Notes: generated by a model from the sequence alone, not told the origin. Numbered from the stretch's first letter, positions 1-9,667 are shown. The stretch is 64,000 nucleotides of DNA from Buchananella sp. 14KM1171 (GCF_041380365.1 NZ_CP159981.1:1674001-1738000); one strand, 5' to 3'. Program-made: numbers and translations.

Positions 1-2
1 AC

Positions 3-560
3 CCGGCCCAGGCGATGCTCGACGTTGCCCGCAGCCAGCAGCACGGCGACCAAGTGGAGTGGGTGTGCGGCACCAGCGCCGCGCTGCGACGGCTGGACCT
101 GCGGGCCGACCTCGTGCTCATGACAGGCAACGTCGCCATGCACATCCTGGGCGAGGAATGGCTGGCCACGTTGCGCGACGTCGCCCAAGCGCTGGCCCCC
201 GGCGGCACGCTCGCCTTCGAGACACGCAACCCCGAGGCTCGGGCCTGGCTCGAATGGAACGGAGCGGAAACCGTGCGGGATACCCCCATCGGCCCGCTGA
301 AGGAAACCTGGCGCACGGACCCGCCCGACTCCGCCGGCGTAGTTACCATGCACCTGGAAAACCTGTTCCTGGCAGACGGCTACGACGCCTCCTTCACCCA
401 ACGGCTCCAGTTCCGCAGCTTTGACCAAGTGGTAGGGGACCTGCGGTGCGCGGGCCTGGAACTGGTGGCCTGCTACCGCGACTGGGAAAGAACGCCATTC
501 ACGGGCGGCAAGGACCAGCGGCTCATGGTGTTCGTAGCCCAAAGGCCGCTCGACGAGTAA
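3..560 (+). CDS. class I SAM-dependent methyltransferase, C-terminal part
   Basis: The reading frame is open from the first bases of the window, so the gene begins upstream. The visible start, PAQAMLDVAR, resembles the stretch after the SAM-binding acidic residue in class I methyltransferases ('D-x-S-x-x-M-L-x-x-A'). Next come a segment around LVLMTGNVAMHI (acidic motif II and post-II region) and LAPGGTLAFETRNP, the usual 'L-x-P-G-G' strand. The substrate cannot be read from this sequence. The family ranges from small-molecule to biosynthetic methyltransferases. The gene ends with TAA and is followed by repeat-bearing DNA rather than a partner gene. Confidence 0.75.
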   Translation, partial: PAQAMLDVARSQQHGDQVEWVCGTSAALRRLDLRADLVLMTGNVAMHILGEEWLATLRDVAQALAPGGTLAFETRNPEARAWLEWNGAETVRDTPIGPLKETWRTDPPDSAGVVTMHLENLFLADGYDASFTQRLQFRSFDQVVGDLRCAGLELVACYRDWERTPFTGGKDQRLMVFVAQRPLDE

Positions 561-564
561 CCCG

Positions 565-735
565 GGCGCTGGGTGCGTTGGTGTGTTTGTGGGCGGGTGG
601 CACGGAGCGTACAAGTGTGCGGTTGGGGTACGTATGACCGGCCGGTGCCGCGCCCCCAAGCGGTCGGATGTACCCCGCACTCGCATTTGTGACTCTGGGG
701 GCTGGGAGGGGCGTAGCGGGGCGCTGGGGCTGCTC
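565..735. repeat. dyad repeat of the GTACAAG family, copy 1
   Basis: This is the first of four copies of an intergenic element. Its inner stem pairs GGGGTAC at about 624 with GTACCCC at about 670. The outer stem pairs ACAAGTGTGCGG with CGCATTTGT. A leader of about 40 bp (GCTGGGTGCGTTGGTGTG) is shared with copy 3. It lies downstream of the methyltransferase stop and could act as a terminator, but it has no T-tract. The rest of this 357-bp gap, to 917, shows no gene. Confidence 0.8.
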
Positions 736-917
736 GTAGGCAGCGTTGGGCGGGCGCGGGCAGAGCCAAGGGCCGCGCGCTCCGAAACGAGATCGATGAC
801 GGTCCAGCGCCGCCTTTCCACTAGCCGCCACGCATGGCTGCAATTGCGAAGTGGTAGTGGACACAGACGGTTGCCAAACGTCGGGATTCTGCGCGAGCCG
901 AGCGTGCCGGTGAGAAC

Positions 918-2084
918 ATGGTCTGCATGTCAAACTACGGAACGGCTGGCGCAACCGGCCAGCGGAACATGGTCATTCTTGTAACGGCACTTGTGAGCGT
1001 CATTGCTGTGGCACTGGCGTGGGTTTTCTTTTTCCGGAGTGGGGAGGACAACGCGGGCGAGGATGCGGCAGCGACGAGCGCGCAGACCGACTCCGCAGGC
1101 ACCGACGGCGCCGCCTCCGGCGAGGGGCAGAACGACGCGGCAGCGGTTGGAAACGGCGGAGAGCTGAACGACGCCTCCATCGAGGTGCCCCGCAGGTGCT
1201 TCGAAGCGACGCTGATGGAACGCTACGGGGAGTACAACCAAGAACCGGTCAGCTTCAAGGCGGGTGTTGCTACTTCTGACGAGCCGAACACCGGCAAGAT
1301 CACGATCAAGTCTGTGCAGAGCGGCTACCACGCTGAGGAAGAAGGCGAACTGACCGTCGTGCAGTTCGAGTGCACCCCCAAGTACGACGAGCCCTTCGAA
1401 TCCCTTGGTCTCTACTCCAAGGACGGGAAGTACCTGGATGGAGTCGAGTGGGGCGGCACCACCCTGCCCGAGCTCGACTACGGGACCAAGACCTTCGCAG
1501 ACGTAAAGGCGGAGGAGGACGCCTTCTACGCCACGGTGAAGGAGATTGGCGTGGCGGGGGACGACGTTGCCGCCGGCGGTCCGCGCACCGGCGTGGCCCA
1601 CTTCCGGTTTGAATTCAGCGACACGTATAACACGGTGCGAGTCACGGAGGCCCGCTACGAGATCAGCGGTGGTGAGGTGACGGCCCCCGAGGTGGACGAC
1701 GCCATCGACCTTTTCGAGGCGCTTCGAGACGGGGATGACGCCGCCGCCCTCGAACACATGACCAAGGAACAGCTAGACGAGGTCAAGACCGGCTGCGTGG
1801 GCGGCTGCGACGACCCGAAGCACAAGAAGTACTCCGAGGTCTTCCTGCAGAAGGACGCCGGCATTGCCGAGTGTTTCTTGGCCGCGCCCAAGGGCTTCGT
1901 GTACTACGAGAGCATTGACGGCTTCGAATTCGTTGGCGGGGAGCCCGAGTTCAAGCCGGGGCAGTTCTTCTGCCCTATCCAGCTGCCGAGCGATGAGGAG
2001 CACACCTGGGAGCGCCTGCTTCTGGTCCAGCCTGACGACGCGGGTTCGTTCGAGTTCGTGTCGCTAGTCAAGACTAGCAAGTAG
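918..2084 (+). CDS. membrane-anchored extracellular protein of unknown function
   Basis: I do not recognise this 388-residue protein. Near residues 17-38 it has one hydrophobic segment (VILVTALVSVIAVALAWVFF) without a lipobox, so it is probably a signal anchor. A linker of about 50 residues rich in Ala, Asp, Gly and Ser follows, then an acidic globular region of about 310 residues. Several Cys occur late in the protein (FECTP, GCVGGCDD, AECFLA, FFCPI), which suggests disulfides outside the cell. ATG 930 is an equally possible start, and neither start has a convincing ribosome site. The gene is monocistronic, with repeats on both sides and a strong terminator after it. A GGACGACGTT word lies inside the gene at 1559-1568. 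Confidence 0.8.
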   Translation: MVCMSNYGTAGATGQRNMVILVTALVSVIAVALAWVFFFRSGEDNAGEDAAATSAQTDSAGTDGAASGEGQNDAAAVGNGGELNDASIEVPRRCFEATLMERYGEYNQEPVSFKAGVATSDEPNTGKITIKSVQSGYHAEEEGELTVVQFECTPKYDEPFESLGLYSKDGKYLDGVEWGGTTLPELDYGTKTFADVKAEEDAFYATVKEIGVAGDDVAAGGPRTGVAHFRFEFSDTYNTVRVTEARYEISGGEVTAPEVDDAIDLFEALRDGDDAAALEHMTKEQLDEVKTGCVGGCDDPKHKKYSEVFLQKDAGIAECFLAAPKGFVYYESIDGFEFVGGEPEFKPGQFFCPIQLPSDEEHTWERLLLVQPDDAGSFEFVSLVKTSK

Positions 2085-2090
2085 GCAAGA

Positions 2091-2135
2091 AGCGGGCGGG
2101 GTGGTGAGTAGATACTCACCGCCCCGCCCGCTTTT
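2091..2135 (+). terminator. rho-independent terminator
   Basis: A 20-bp stem with one mismatch (AGCGGGCGGGG... pairing with ...CCCCGCCCGCT) and a very short loop is followed by TTTT. It starts six bases after the stop of the 918-2084 gene. Confidence 0.9.
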
Positions 2136-2241
2136 GTCACGCGCACCTGCGGCGAACCACGCTAGCGGGGCCTCGACGCACCGGCTGGCCCGGACGGGCC
2201 TGCGGGCCGGGCCTCGAGGGTCACGCCCCTAAGAGCGGGTT

Positions 2242-2365
2242 GGCACGGAGCGTACAAGTGTGCGGTTGGGGTACATGTGACCGGTCGGTGCCGCGCCCCC
2301 AAGCGGTCGGTTGTACCCCGTACTCGCATTTGTGACTCTGGGGGCTGCGAGGGGGCGTAGGGAGG
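2242..2365. repeat. dyad repeat of the GTACAAG family, copy 2
   Basis: This is the first of two adjacent copies. It shows the same GGGGTACATGTGACCG arm, a C-rich loop and a partly matching right arm as at 601-735. The right arm reads CGGTCGGTTGTACCCC, which loses one pair compared with copy 3. Confidence 0.85.
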
Positions 2366-2537
2366 CGCTGGGTGCGTTGGTGTGGCTGTGGGTGGGTGGC
2401 ACGGAGCGTACAAGTGTGCGGTTGGGGTACATGTGACCGGTCGGTGCCGCGCCCCCAAGCGGTCGGATGTACCCCGTACTCGCATTTGTGACTCTGGGGG
2501 CTGGGAGGGGGAGTAGCGGGGGGCTGGGAGGGGGAGT
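2366..2537. repeat. dyad repeat of the GTACAAG family, copy 3
   Basis: This copy follows copy 2 directly, about 158 bp from matching base to matching base. It has the leader GCTGGGTGCGTTGGTGTG and is the most regular copy. Left arm GGGGTACATGTGACCG pairs with right arm CGGTCGGATGTACCCC with two mismatches. A short tail (GGGGGCTGGGAGGGGGAGTA) is duplicated after it at 2505-2540. Confidence 0.85.
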
Positions 2538-2667
2538 AGCGGGGCGCTGGGAGGGGCCGTCGTGGAGAGAGGCGAGGGGCCGTATCGGGGCGCCGGGCGT
2601 GCCCGGAGCCGGAGCCGGAGCAGGGCCTGTTCGTGGCTGACGAAGTGCGTGCGCGGGCAAAAGCTAA

Positions 2668-2707
2668 GGGCCGCTGGGCGCCGCCGAACGGCGGCCCACA
2701 GCGGCCC
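2668..2707 (-). terminator. terminator of the mannosyltransferase gene
   Basis: GGGCCGCTGGGCGCCGCC pairs imperfectly with GGCGGCCCACAGCGGCCC. Read on the minus strand, the hairpin is followed by a T-rich run (TTAGCTTTT). It lies 19 bases beyond the stop codon at 2727. Confidence 0.75.
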
Positions 2708-2726
2708 TACAGCCAGCGCCCCGGAC

Positions 2727-4913
2727 CTAGATCCAGGACTGGAACCACATGCGCTCGTACCACTCGTGGTGGGGGATGTAGTCGCCCACATAGATGGGCC
2801 AGAAGTAGACCCCGAGAGCCAGCACCAGCGCGGTGACCACGCTCAGGGTCACCAACGTGCGCCGCTCCGTCCCCAGGAAGGACGCCTTGACGCGCTCCAG
2901 GGCCTCGGCCCAACTCTCGGAGCCAGCCTCCGGCTCGACCGTCACCGCGCCGGCTACAGCCGCGCCGGCCGGCACCGCACGGTCGCGCGCCTTCGCGCCG
3001 CCACCGGCTCTACCGCCACCGGCCTTACCGCCACTGGCCTTAGGCGTTGCCGCCACGGCAACCTTGGCGCCTACCTCAGCGTTCGCGCTCACCTCAGCGC
3101 GCGCACCGGCCCTAGGCGTTGCCGCAACGGCAACCTCGCCGCCTACCTCAGTGTTCGCGCTCACCTCAGCGCGCGCACCGGCCCCGGCGTCACCAGCCTC
3201 GCCGGCGCCCACGGCCTCGCCCTCCGCATCGGCCCCGCCCTCCGCGTCGGCCTCGCTCTGAGTGGCAAGCGCGGCGGCCTCGCGTTCGGCGGCTTCGTAG
3301 GCGAGCTCGGCGGCGGCAGCGTCGTCGGCCGATCGCCGCAACTGGAAAATGTGCCCAGGCAACCAGACGGCGTAAAGCAGGGCGAACACCACGAACGGGG
3401 AGAACACCACCGTGTAGAAGGTGAAGATGGTGCGCTCGGTGTACTGGAACCACGGCACGTACAGGCCCAGGTAGCCGGCCAGCACCAGCCAGGCGCGCCA
3501 ATCCAGGCGCCACAGGGCCCCGTAGAGCACCACGGCCAGGGCCAGGAAGCCCAGCCACCAGATCGCCGGGTTACCGACGGACAAGATGGCCTCCACGCAG
3601 TTGTCGCTCCCGCAGGAGGCGCCGCCCCGGTGGGAGAAGTCGGTGGGCCAGTAGAAGCTGGTCGGTCGGGTCTGCAGCAGCCAGCCGGAGGGCTGGGACA
3701 TGTAGGAGTGCTCGGAGGAGACACCGACGTGGAAGTCGTAGGCGGCCTTGTGGTAGTCCAGCAGGTCCTGCAGGCCCAGCGGCAGCCAGGACGGCGTCCA
3801 CGGCACGCGGCCCTCCGCCAGCTCGGTGGCGGCCCAACCGCGCTTGTACCCGCCGGGGGTGGCCAGCCAGGACCACCAGGAGGCCACGTAGGTCACCAGC
3901 GCCAGGCCCACCATCGCGAAGAACGCCGGGATCGCGCCGCGCACCAGGGACTGCAGTGCCCACTTCGGGCTGCCGGCCAGCTGGCGGGCGGAGGCGTCCC
4001 ACACCACCACCAGGATGCCGGCCACCGCCAGCATGTAGAGGCCGGACCACTTCACGCCCGTGGCCAGGCCGAACGCCACGCCGGCCCCGAGCAGCCACCA
4101 GCGCACCCCGGTGCGGGCCACGATGCCGTGCCCGTGCCGCTTGCCGCCGGCGCGCACCGCCAGGTCGCGGGCCATGTGGGCGCGCATCGACTGGCGGTCC
4201 ACGAAGACCAGACACATGGCCACGACCACCCAGAACGTCAGGAAGATGTCCAGCAGCGCGGTGCGCGACTGCACCAGGTGCTGGCCCTCCACGGCCAGGA
4301 ACAGGCCGGCCGCCATGCCGAAGGCCGCGTTGTTGAGCACGCGCCCGACCAGCCAGGCCAGCAGGATCACGGTCAGCGTCCCGAAGAACGCGGAGGAGAT
4401 GCGCCACCCGAACCCGGTCTCGGGGCCGAATAGGCGCATGCCCATGGCGATCATCCACTTGCCCACGTGGGGGTGCACCACGAATGCGCCGTTGGTGGTC
4501 ATGGCGGAGTAGTCGCCGGCCTCGAAGAGGTCGTTGACGTTGTCCCCGCTCCAGTCCGCCTCGTAGCCGAGCGTCATGAGGGCGTAGGCGTCCTTGACGT
4601 AGTACGTCTCGTCAAAGACCAGCTTTTGCGGGTGGGCCAGGTGGACCACGCGCAGGATGAACGCGAACACGCCCACTAGGGCCGGGATGATCCACGCGGC
4701 CAGGCGGTCCTTCGCGCTCTCCACGGTCCCCAGCCCCAGGCGGGTGCGCCAGTACACCTCCTCCACGCGCTGAGAAGCGGTCAGCTCGGCGCGGCGGCTG
4801 CCCGCGCTGCGCCCCGATCGTGTCTTGGCCGCGCTGGGCTTGGCCTTGGTGCGCGCGGGGGTGCGCGTCCGGCCGGCGGCGTTGGTGGCAGTGGCATTCA
4901 CGCCCGCAAGCAT
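2727..4913 (-). CDS. pmt: dolichyl-phosphate-mannose protein mannosyltransferase
   Basis: This 728-residue polytopic membrane protein belongs to the PMT (GT39) family. The family O-mannosylates secreted proteins at the extracytoplasmic membrane face using polyprenyl-phosphate mannose. After a basic Ala/Lys-rich tail come the first membrane helix ([18 protein letters not shown]) and the family motif [13 protein letters not shown] with its acidic pair. Conserved loop features include [13 protein letters not shown]. Before the last helix there is an unusual Ala/Glu/Gly-rich insert of roughly 130 residues containing two copies of a 24-residue repeat. The protein ends with the usual Trp-rich tail ([10 protein letters not shown]). 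ATG 4913 is the chosen start, and GTG 4901 is an alternative. It is divergent from rsmI with 30 bp between starts, a common actinobacterial pairing. Confidence 0.92.
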   Translation of the reverse strand: MLAGVNATATNAAGRTRTPARTKAKPSAAKTRSGRSAGSRRAELTASQRVEEVYWRTRLGLGTVESAKDRLAAWIIPALVGVFAFILRVVHLAHPQKLVFDETYYVKDAYALMTLGYEADWSGDNVNDLFEAGDYSAMTTNGAFVVHPHVGKWMIAMGMRLFGPETGFGWRISSAFFGTLTVILLAWLVGRVLNNAAFGMAAGLFLAVEGQHLVQSRTALLDIFLTFWVVVAMCLVFVDRQSMRAHMARDLAVRAGGKRHGHGIVARTGVRWWLLGAGVAFGLATGVKWSGLYMLAVAGILVVVWDASARQLAGSPKWALQSLVRGAIPAFFAMVGLALVTYVASWWSWLATPGGYKRGWAATELAEGRVPWTPSWLPLGLQDLLDYHKAAYDFHVGVSSEHSYMSQPSGWLLQTRPTSFYWPTDFSHRGGASCGSDNCVEAILSVGNPAIWWLGFLALAVVLYGALWRLDWRAWLVLAGYLGLYVPWFQYTERTIFTFYTVVFSPFVVFALLYAVWLPGHIFQLRRSADDAAAAELAYEAAEREAAALATQSEADAEGGADAEGEAVGAGEAGDAGAGARAEVSANTEVGGEVAVAATPRAGARAEVSANAEVGAKVAVAATPKASGGKAGGGRAGGGAKARDRAVPAGAAVAGAVTVEPEAGSESWAEALERVKASFLGTERRTLVTLSVVTALVLALGVYFWPIYVGDYIPHHEWYERMWFQSWI
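3039..3185. repeat. 72-bp tandem duplication inside pmt
   Basis: Two near-identical 72-bp units, at about 3039-3110 and 3111-3182, begin with TTAGGCGTTGCCGC and CTAGGCGTTGCCGC. They encode the doubled GARAEVSAN-x-EVG-x-x-VAVAATP block in the linker of the mannosyltransferase. The unit length is a multiple of three, so the reading frame is kept. Confidence 0.85.
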
Positions 4914-4943
4914 ACGATGGAGCCAAATTATTGGGAGGTAGCC

Positions 4944-5858
4944 GTGCTTGAACGTGTCAATGACCGCGTCGATTTGGATCCGGTGGACGACGCTGCCGCC
5001 CCCGCCGCCCCCACGCTCTGGCCGCTGCGCGCAGGGGTGATCACCCTGGCGGCCACCCCGATCGGGAACGTGGGGGACGCCTCCGCCCGGCTGGTGAGCG
5101 CCCTTAAGCAGGCTGACGTGATCGCGGCGGAGGACACGCGCCGCACCGTGGATCTGCTGCGCCGCCTGGGGGTGCGCGCCCCGGGCCGGCTGACCGCCTT
5201 CCACGAGCACAACGAGGACGCCAAAGCCCCGGCGCTGCTGGAGGCCGCCCGGGCGGGGCAGCGCGTGCTGCTGGTGACGGACGCGGGCATGCCGTCGGTG
5301 AGCGACCCGGGCTACCGGCTGGTGGCGCTGGCCGCCGCGCAGGGCGTGGAGGTGACGGTGATCCCGGGGCCGTCTGCGGTGCTGACCGCGCTGGCGATCT
5401 CCGGGCTGGCCTCCGACCGCTTCTGCTTCGAGGGATTCTTGCCCCGCAAGGAGGGGGAGAGGGCCCGCCGCCTGGCCCAGCTGGCGACCGAGGAGCGCAC
5501 CCTGGTCTTCTTCGAGAGCCCGCACCGCGTGGCCGCGACCCTGGCCGCCCTGGCGCAGGCCTTTGGGGGCGAGCGGGCGGCCGCGCTGTGCCGCGAACTG
5601 ACCAAGACGTTCGAGGAAGTGGTGCGTGCGCCGCTGGGGCAGCTGGCCGAGCGCTTTGCCGACGGCGCTCGCGGCGAGGTGGCGCTGGTGGTGGCCGGCG
5701 CACCCGCCCAAGTGGCCGACGCTGCCGCCCTGGTGGGCAAAGTCAGCGCCCTGGTTGAGGCCGGCGCCAGGCTCAAGCCCGCCGTCGCGGAGGTGGCCGC
5801 CGCCCACGGGGTCTCCAAGCGCGAGCTCTACGAGGCCGCACTGGCCGCCCGCAGCTAG
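4944..5858 (+). CDS. rsmI: 16S rRNA (cytidine(1402)-2'-O)-methyltransferase
   Basis: RsmI methylates the 2'-O of C1402 in 16S rRNA using SAM and tunes decoding in the ribosomal P site. The 304 residues show the family signature [11 protein letters not shown] (37-47), the EDTR motif (63-66), [12 protein letters not shown] (112-123) and [15 protein letters not shown] and a C-terminal SKRELYE complete the match. GTG 4944 is chosen because GGGAGGT lies five bases upstream. An in-frame ATG at 4917 has no ribosome site. Residues 13-23 ([11 protein letters not shown]) are encoded by a variant of the dispersed GACGACG word. A second variant lies at 5712-5730. Confidence 0.95.
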   Translation: MLERVNDRVDLDPVDDAAAPAAPTLWPLRAGVITLAATPIGNVGDASARLVSALKQADVIAAEDTRRTVDLLRRLGVRAPGRLTAFHEHNEDAKAPALLEAARAGQRVLLVTDAGMPSVSDPGYRLVALAAAQGVEVTVIPGPSAVLTALAISGLASDRFCFEGFLPRKEGERARRLAQLATEERTLVFFESPHRVAATLAALAQAFGGERAAALCRELTKTFEEVVRAPLGQLAERFADGARGEVALVVAGAPAQVADAAALVGKVSALVEAGARLKPAVAEVAAAHGVSKRELYEAALAARS

Positions 5859-5975
5859 GACGGCGCTGGCGCACAGAGCGGGCGGGGTTTGGGAGGCGCG
5901 GGCGCGGCAACGTCGGCCAACTGGCTCACCACGCCACTGCAAGGGGCGGGCGCGCCGTTCGATAGGATTGCGGGC

Positions 5976-7781
5976 ATGACTCGCGTACTTTCCGCCGTGG
6001 CTTGGCCCTACGCCAACGGACCGCGGCACATTGGCCACGTCGCCGGATTCGGCGTTCCCTCCGACGTCTTCTCCCGCTACATGCGCATGGCGGGCCACGA
6101 CGTCCTCATGGTCTCCGGTACCGACGAGCACGGCACGCCCATCCTGGTGGCGGCCGACCAGCAGGGCATCACCGCCCGTGAGCTGGCCGACAAGAACAAC
6201 CGGATCATCGCCGAGGACCTGGTGGCCTTAGGCCTTTCCTACGACCTGTTCACCCGCACCACCACCGGCAACCACTACCAGGTGGTGCGCGCCATGTTCG
6301 AGACGGTGCGGGACAACGGCTACATGATCAAGCGCACCATGGGCGCGGCGATCTCCCCGTCCACCGGGCGCACCCTGCCCGACCGCTACATCGAGGGCAC
6401 CTGCCCGCTGTGCGGCTACGGCGAGGCCCGCGGCGACCAGTGCGACAACTGCGGCAAGCAGCTGGACCCCACCGACCTGATCGACCCGAAGTCCAAGGTC
6501 AACGGCGAGCGCCCCGACTTTGTGCAGACCGAGCACTACTTCCTGGACCTGCCGGCGCTGGCCGACGCCCTGTCGGCGTGGCTCGACGAGCGCGAGGCCA
6601 CCGGCACGTGGCGCCCCAACGTGATCCGCTTCTCCCAGAACATCCTGGAGGAGATCCGCCCGCGCGCCATGACGCGCGACATCGACTGGGGCATCCCGGT
6701 GCCTGGCTGGGAGGACCAGCCGAACAAGCGCCTGTACGTGTGGTTCGACGCGGTGATCGGCTACCTGTCCGCCTCCATCGAGTGGGCCCGCCGTAGCGGC
6801 GACCCGGAGGCGTGGCGCAAGTGGTGGAACGACCCCGAGAGCCTGTCCTACTACTTCATGGGCAAGGACAACATCGTCTTCCACTCCCAGATCTGGCCCG
6901 CCGAGCTGCTGGCCTACAACGGGGGCGGCGACAAGGGCGGTCAGCCCGGCGAGCTGGGCGTGCTCAACCTGCCCACCGAGGTGGTCTCCAGCGAGTTCCT
7001 CACCATGGAGGGCAAGCAGTTCTCCACCTCCCGCTCCGTGGTCATCTACGTGCGCGACGTGCTGGCGCGCTACCAGCCCGACGCGCTGCGCTACTTCATC
7101 AGCGCCGCCGGCCCGGAGAACCAGGACAGCGACTTCACGTGGGCGGAGTTCGTGCGCCGCACCAACTCCGAGCTGGTGGCCGGCTGGGGCAACCTGGTCA
7201 ACCGCACCGCCGCGATGATCGCCAAGAACTTCGGGGAGATCCCGGCCCCGGGCGAGCTGGAGCCGATCGACCAGGAGCTGCGCGACGCGATCACCGCCGG
7301 CTTCGGGGCCGTCGGTTCGCTGATCGAGGCCCACCGCCAGCGCGCCGCCATCGCGGAGATCATGCGCCTGGTGGGCGAGACCAACAAGTACGTCACCGAG
7401 ACCGAGCCCTTCCGCCTGAAGGCCCCGGAGCAGCGCCAGCGCCTGGCCACCGTGCTGCACACCCTGGCCCAGAGCGTGGCGGACCTGAACGTGATGATGT
7501 CCCCGTTCCTGCCGCACTCCGCCAACGCCATCGACAAGGTGCTGGGCGGGGCAGGCGACCTGGCCCCGATGCCTCGCATCGAGGAGGTGGTGGACCTGGA
7601 CGTCAGCCGTGAGGACGGTTCCCCGCTGGACTACCCGATCATCACCGGTGACTACAGCAACGTGCGCCGCTGGAAGAGCCAGCCGCTCGCGGTGGGTACC
7701 TCGATCGCCAAGCCCACCCCGGTGTTCGTCAAGCTGGACGAGTCCGTCATCGAGGAGGAGCTGGCCCGCATGGCCGGTTAG
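5976..7781 (+). CDS. metG: methionine--tRNA ligase
   Basis: MetG is a cytoplasmic class I aminoacyl-tRNA synthetase that charges tRNA-Met and initiator tRNA. The 601-residue protein has the HIGH signature (18-21). It has a zinc-binding knuckle with four Cys ([14 protein letters not shown] then CDNC, about 143-165). The KMSKS-like loop is GKQFSTSRS near 345, the usual actinobacterial variant. The C-terminal dimerisation domain of some MetG proteins is absent, which is normal for this group. The upstream in-frame extension from 5889 is rejected because it contains an AACGTCGGCC repeat word and lacks homology-like sequence. The gene is in the conserved order before tatD, rpf, ksgA and ispE. Confidence 0.97.
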   Translation: MTRVLSAVAWPYANGPRHIGHVAGFGVPSDVFSRYMRMAGHDVLMVSGTDEHGTPILVAADQQGITARELADKNNRIIAEDLVALGLSYDLFTRTTTGNHYQVVRAMFETVRDNGYMIKRTMGAAISPSTGRTLPDRYIEGTCPLCGYGEARGDQCDNCGKQLDPTDLIDPKSKVNGERPDFVQTEHYFLDLPALADALSAWLDEREATGTWRPNVIRFSQNILEEIRPRAMTRDIDWGIPVPGWEDQPNKRLYVWFDAVIGYLSASIEWARRSGDPEAWRKWWNDPESLSYYFMGKDNIVFHSQIWPAELLAYNGGGDKGGQPGELGVLNLPTEVVSSEFLTMEGKQFSTSRSVVIYVRDVLARYQPDALRYFISAAGPENQDSDFTWAEFVRRTNSELVAGWGNLVNRTAAMIAKNFGEIPAPGELEPIDQELRDAITAGFGAVGSLIEAHRQRAAIAEIMRLVGETNKYVTETEPFRLKAPEQRQRLATVLHTLAQSVADLNVMMSPFLPHSANAIDKVLGGAGDLAPMPRIEEVVDLDVSREDGSPLDYPIITGDYSNVRRWKSQPLAVGTSIAKPTPVFVKLDESVIEEELARMAG

Positions 7782-7803
7782 GCCCGACAGGTCGAGGTTC
7801 TGC

Positions 7804-7858
7804 AAAAGGGGGTGGTGGCCCGCAGCTTTCGCTGCGGGCCACCACCCCCTTTTTTTTT
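7804..7858. terminator. bidirectional rho-independent terminator
   Basis: A perfect 23-bp stem (AAAAGGGGGTGGTGGCCCGC with its complement) closes on a short TTTC loop and ends in nine T. It lies between the convergent metG and tatD genes and can serve both because of the flanking A and T runs. Confidence 0.95.
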
Positions 7859-7958
7859 GCGTCCGGGGAAGCCCCGGGCTCCCTGCGTGCCGCCGGCCCG
7901 CGGTGCCCCGGTGGCCCCTTTGCCAGCGACCGAGCGGCGCCCCGGTGGCGGGGTGTGC

Positions 7959-8885
7959 CTAGGCCGCGAAGCGGTAGACGCGCTGCGTGTTCTCCTCCAG
8001 CTGGGCGCACGCGGCGGCCTCATCCACGCCCCAGCGCTGGGCGATCGCCCGCACCGTCACCGGCATCACGTAGGAGGCATTGGGGCGCCCGCGCAGCGGG
8101 TGCGGGGCCAGGTAGGGGGCATCCGTCTCCACCAGCACCAGCTCGCGCGGCAGCCGGTCCAGGGCGGCGCGCGCGTAGTCGTTGGCGTGATAGGTCAGCG
8201 GGCCCGCGATGGACGCATACCAGCCGTGCTCCGCCAGCACCTGCGCCATCTGCGCGTCCCCAGAGAAGCAGTGGAACACGGTGCGCTCCGGGGCGCCATC
8301 CGCCAGCAGCGTCTCGATCACCTCCGCGTGGGCGTCCCGGTCGTGGATCTGCAGCGGCAAATCCAGCTCCTTGGCCAGCGCGATGTGGGCGCGGAACGCC
8401 GCCACCTGCGCCGCCCGCGCCCCCGGCCCGCCTCTAAAGAAGTCCAGCCCGCTCTCACCAATCGCCACCACGTCGGGGTGGCGCGCCGCCTTCGCAACGG
8501 CCGACAGGGCGTCGTCCAAATCCACCTCGTGGTGGGGGCGCAACGTCGGGGTCAGGCCGTCGGGAGCGTCGGCCGCCACGTGCCGCAACGCGCCGGCGTG
8601 CAACGGCGCCTCGTTCGGGTGAATCGCCACCGCCGCGAACACGCCCGGCAGCCGCGTCAGCGCGCACGCCGCCTCCAGGTCATTCAGCTCGCAGCCCACC
8701 GTGACGATCCGGTGCACCCCCACGGCCGCCGCGCGGCGCAACTGCTCCTCCAGGCTGGGCCGCTCGCCCTGCACCTCCGGGATCTCCTCCACCCGAAGCG
8801 GCAGGTGCGTGTGGTTATCGGTAACGGGGGCCGCCAGCGGCTCCGGCAGGTCCGGCCAGCGGCGGGACTTCTTGGAAGCAGTCAT
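7959..8885 (-). CDS. tatD: TatD-family metal-dependent hydrolase (DNase)
   Basis: TatD proteins are TIM-barrel metal-dependent nucleases acting on DNA ends, with proposed roles in repair and DNA turnover. The 308-residue product shows TDNHTHLPL (metal-binding H-x-H), IGESGLDF (bridging Glu), QIHDRDAH, HCFSGD and ETDAPYLAP, in the expected order. ATG 8885 gives a start a few residues before the first motif. Longer in-frame starts up to 9029 would add low-complexity sequence. It is convergent with metG, and tatD–rpf–ksgA is a known actinobacterial neighbourhood. A clear Shine-Dalgarno sequence is not visible. Confidence 0.93.
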   Translation of the reverse strand: MTASKKSRRWPDLPEPLAAPVTDNHTHLPLRVEEIPEVQGERPSLEEQLRRAAAVGVHRIVTVGCELNDLEAACALTRLPGVFAAVAIHPNEAPLHAGALRHVAADAPDGLTPTLRPHHEVDLDDALSAVAKAARHPDVVAIGESGLDFFRGGPGARAAQVAAFRAHIALAKELDLPLQIHDRDAHAEVIETLLADGAPERTVFHCFSGDAQMAQVLAEHGWYASIAGPLTYHANDYARAALDRLPRELVLVETDAPYLAPHPLRGRPNASYVMPVTVRAIAQRWGVDEAAACAQLEENTQRVYRFAA

Positions 8886-9107
8886 GGGTAACAGGGTAAG
8901 CAAGGCCGTAGGCGGCGCCGCGCACGTGCCGGCGTGATCCTCGCTGGGGGCCGGGCGCTGGGTGCTGGGCGTTGGGTCGGCGCGTGTGCTGTCGGCCTCC
9001 GGCATCGCCAACTTCGAGACCTCTCCCAACGCCGGGCCGACCCGTGTGCTGTCGGCCTCCGGTCTTTCCGGTCCGGGAGCGTTCGCCGGGGCGGCGCCGG
9101 GTGGTGT
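8886..9107. other. gene-free interval with a 20-bp direct repeat
   Basis: No coding region is seen. CGTGTGCTGTCGGCCTCCGG occurs at 8983-9002 and again at 9043-9062, with a spacing of 60 bp. This interval precedes the 174-bp element at 9108. Confidence 0.6.
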
Positions 9108-9281
9108 TGCGCAAACGGTTGTGGGGTTATCCGACCTTTTGAGCTTTTGCTGCAGTTTTTGTGGGCTTGGTGGACCGATTGAGGGGTTACCCGCTCGGGT
9201 AAGCCCTCGAGAGGTTCACTAAGCCCACGATCGGTGGGCCAACCCTACGAGAGGTGCACTAAGCCCTCAATCGCTTGCGCA
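9108..9281. mobile_element. 174-bp inverted-array element, copy 1 (MITE-like)
   Basis: The termini are TGCGCAAACGGTTG and its imperfect complement CAATCGCTTGCGCA, with 18 of 22 bases matching by my count. The inside consists of 20-bp units. Units in one orientation (GTGGGGTTATCCGACC, GAGCTTTTGCTGCAG, GTGGGCTTGGTGGACC) meet a palindromic centre (GGGTTACCCG..CGGGTAAGCCC). Inverted units follow (AAGCCCTCGAGAGGTTCACT and relatives). It carries no gene. It aligns end to end with the reverse complement of 41087-41260. Whether it moved by transposition is inference. Confidence 0.75.
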
Positions 9282-9636
9282 CACCCGCGCCCGAGCCACC
9301 AGTTTTGACGCCGAGGTTGGGGCGGAGAGCGCGGGAGATGCTGGATTGGCGCCTGCTGCCTGCGCGCACGGCACCGCCGTAGCTGGCCCATGCTGCCTGC
9401 GCGCACTGCGTTTCGGCCGCATCTCCCCGCTGCCTGTGCGTACGGCGGCCGGCTCTACCGCGCCAACATCTTCGGCCGCGAGCACGCCCCGCCGCCCGTC
9501 CGGCCTGCCCCGTCGCCTGGGAATAGTCTGGGCGCCGGCGCCCCCGTGTCCCGCTGAAGCGTTGCAATGCCGGGGTAAACACCCTGGTGTGTGCGCAGTG
9601 AGCACCGCCACGCGCATGTGAATCGGGCCCAACCGG
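9282..9636. other. gene-free interval upstream of rpf
   Basis: No gene is seen. A short phrase (GCTGCCTGCGCGCAC and variants) recurs three times at about 9355, 9391 and 9429, with spacing of 36 to 38 bp. I looked for a c-di-AMP (ydaO-type) riboswitch, which often precedes rpf genes in other actinobacteria. I did not find its conserved core. Confidence 0.5.
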
Positions 9637-9667
9637 TAGACAAACTGTGTAACAAACTGGTTACGAT
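9637..9667 (+). promoter_or_regulatory. rpf promoter with GTAAC-N6-GTTAC operator
   Basis: TAGACA (9637-9642) and TACGAT (9662-9667) could be -35 and -10 boxes, although the 19-bp spacing is long. Between them lies GTAAC AAACTG GTTAC (9649-9664), two five-base half sites separated by six bases. This 11-bp pitch is typical of OmpR-family regulators such as MtrA, which controls rpf and cell-wall hydrolase genes in relatives. The regulator assignment is inference. Confidence 0.45.

Noticed and set aside
583-984. A small gene in the 561-917 gap
   Set aside because: It overlaps the dyad repeat and the 918 gene, and resembles no protein family.
2727-6131. A 1,134-residue minus-strand open frame covering pmt, rsmI and the start of metG
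   Set aside because: Only its C-terminal 728 residues look like a real protein (PMT family). The rest is the shadow of rsmI and metG in GC-rich DNA.
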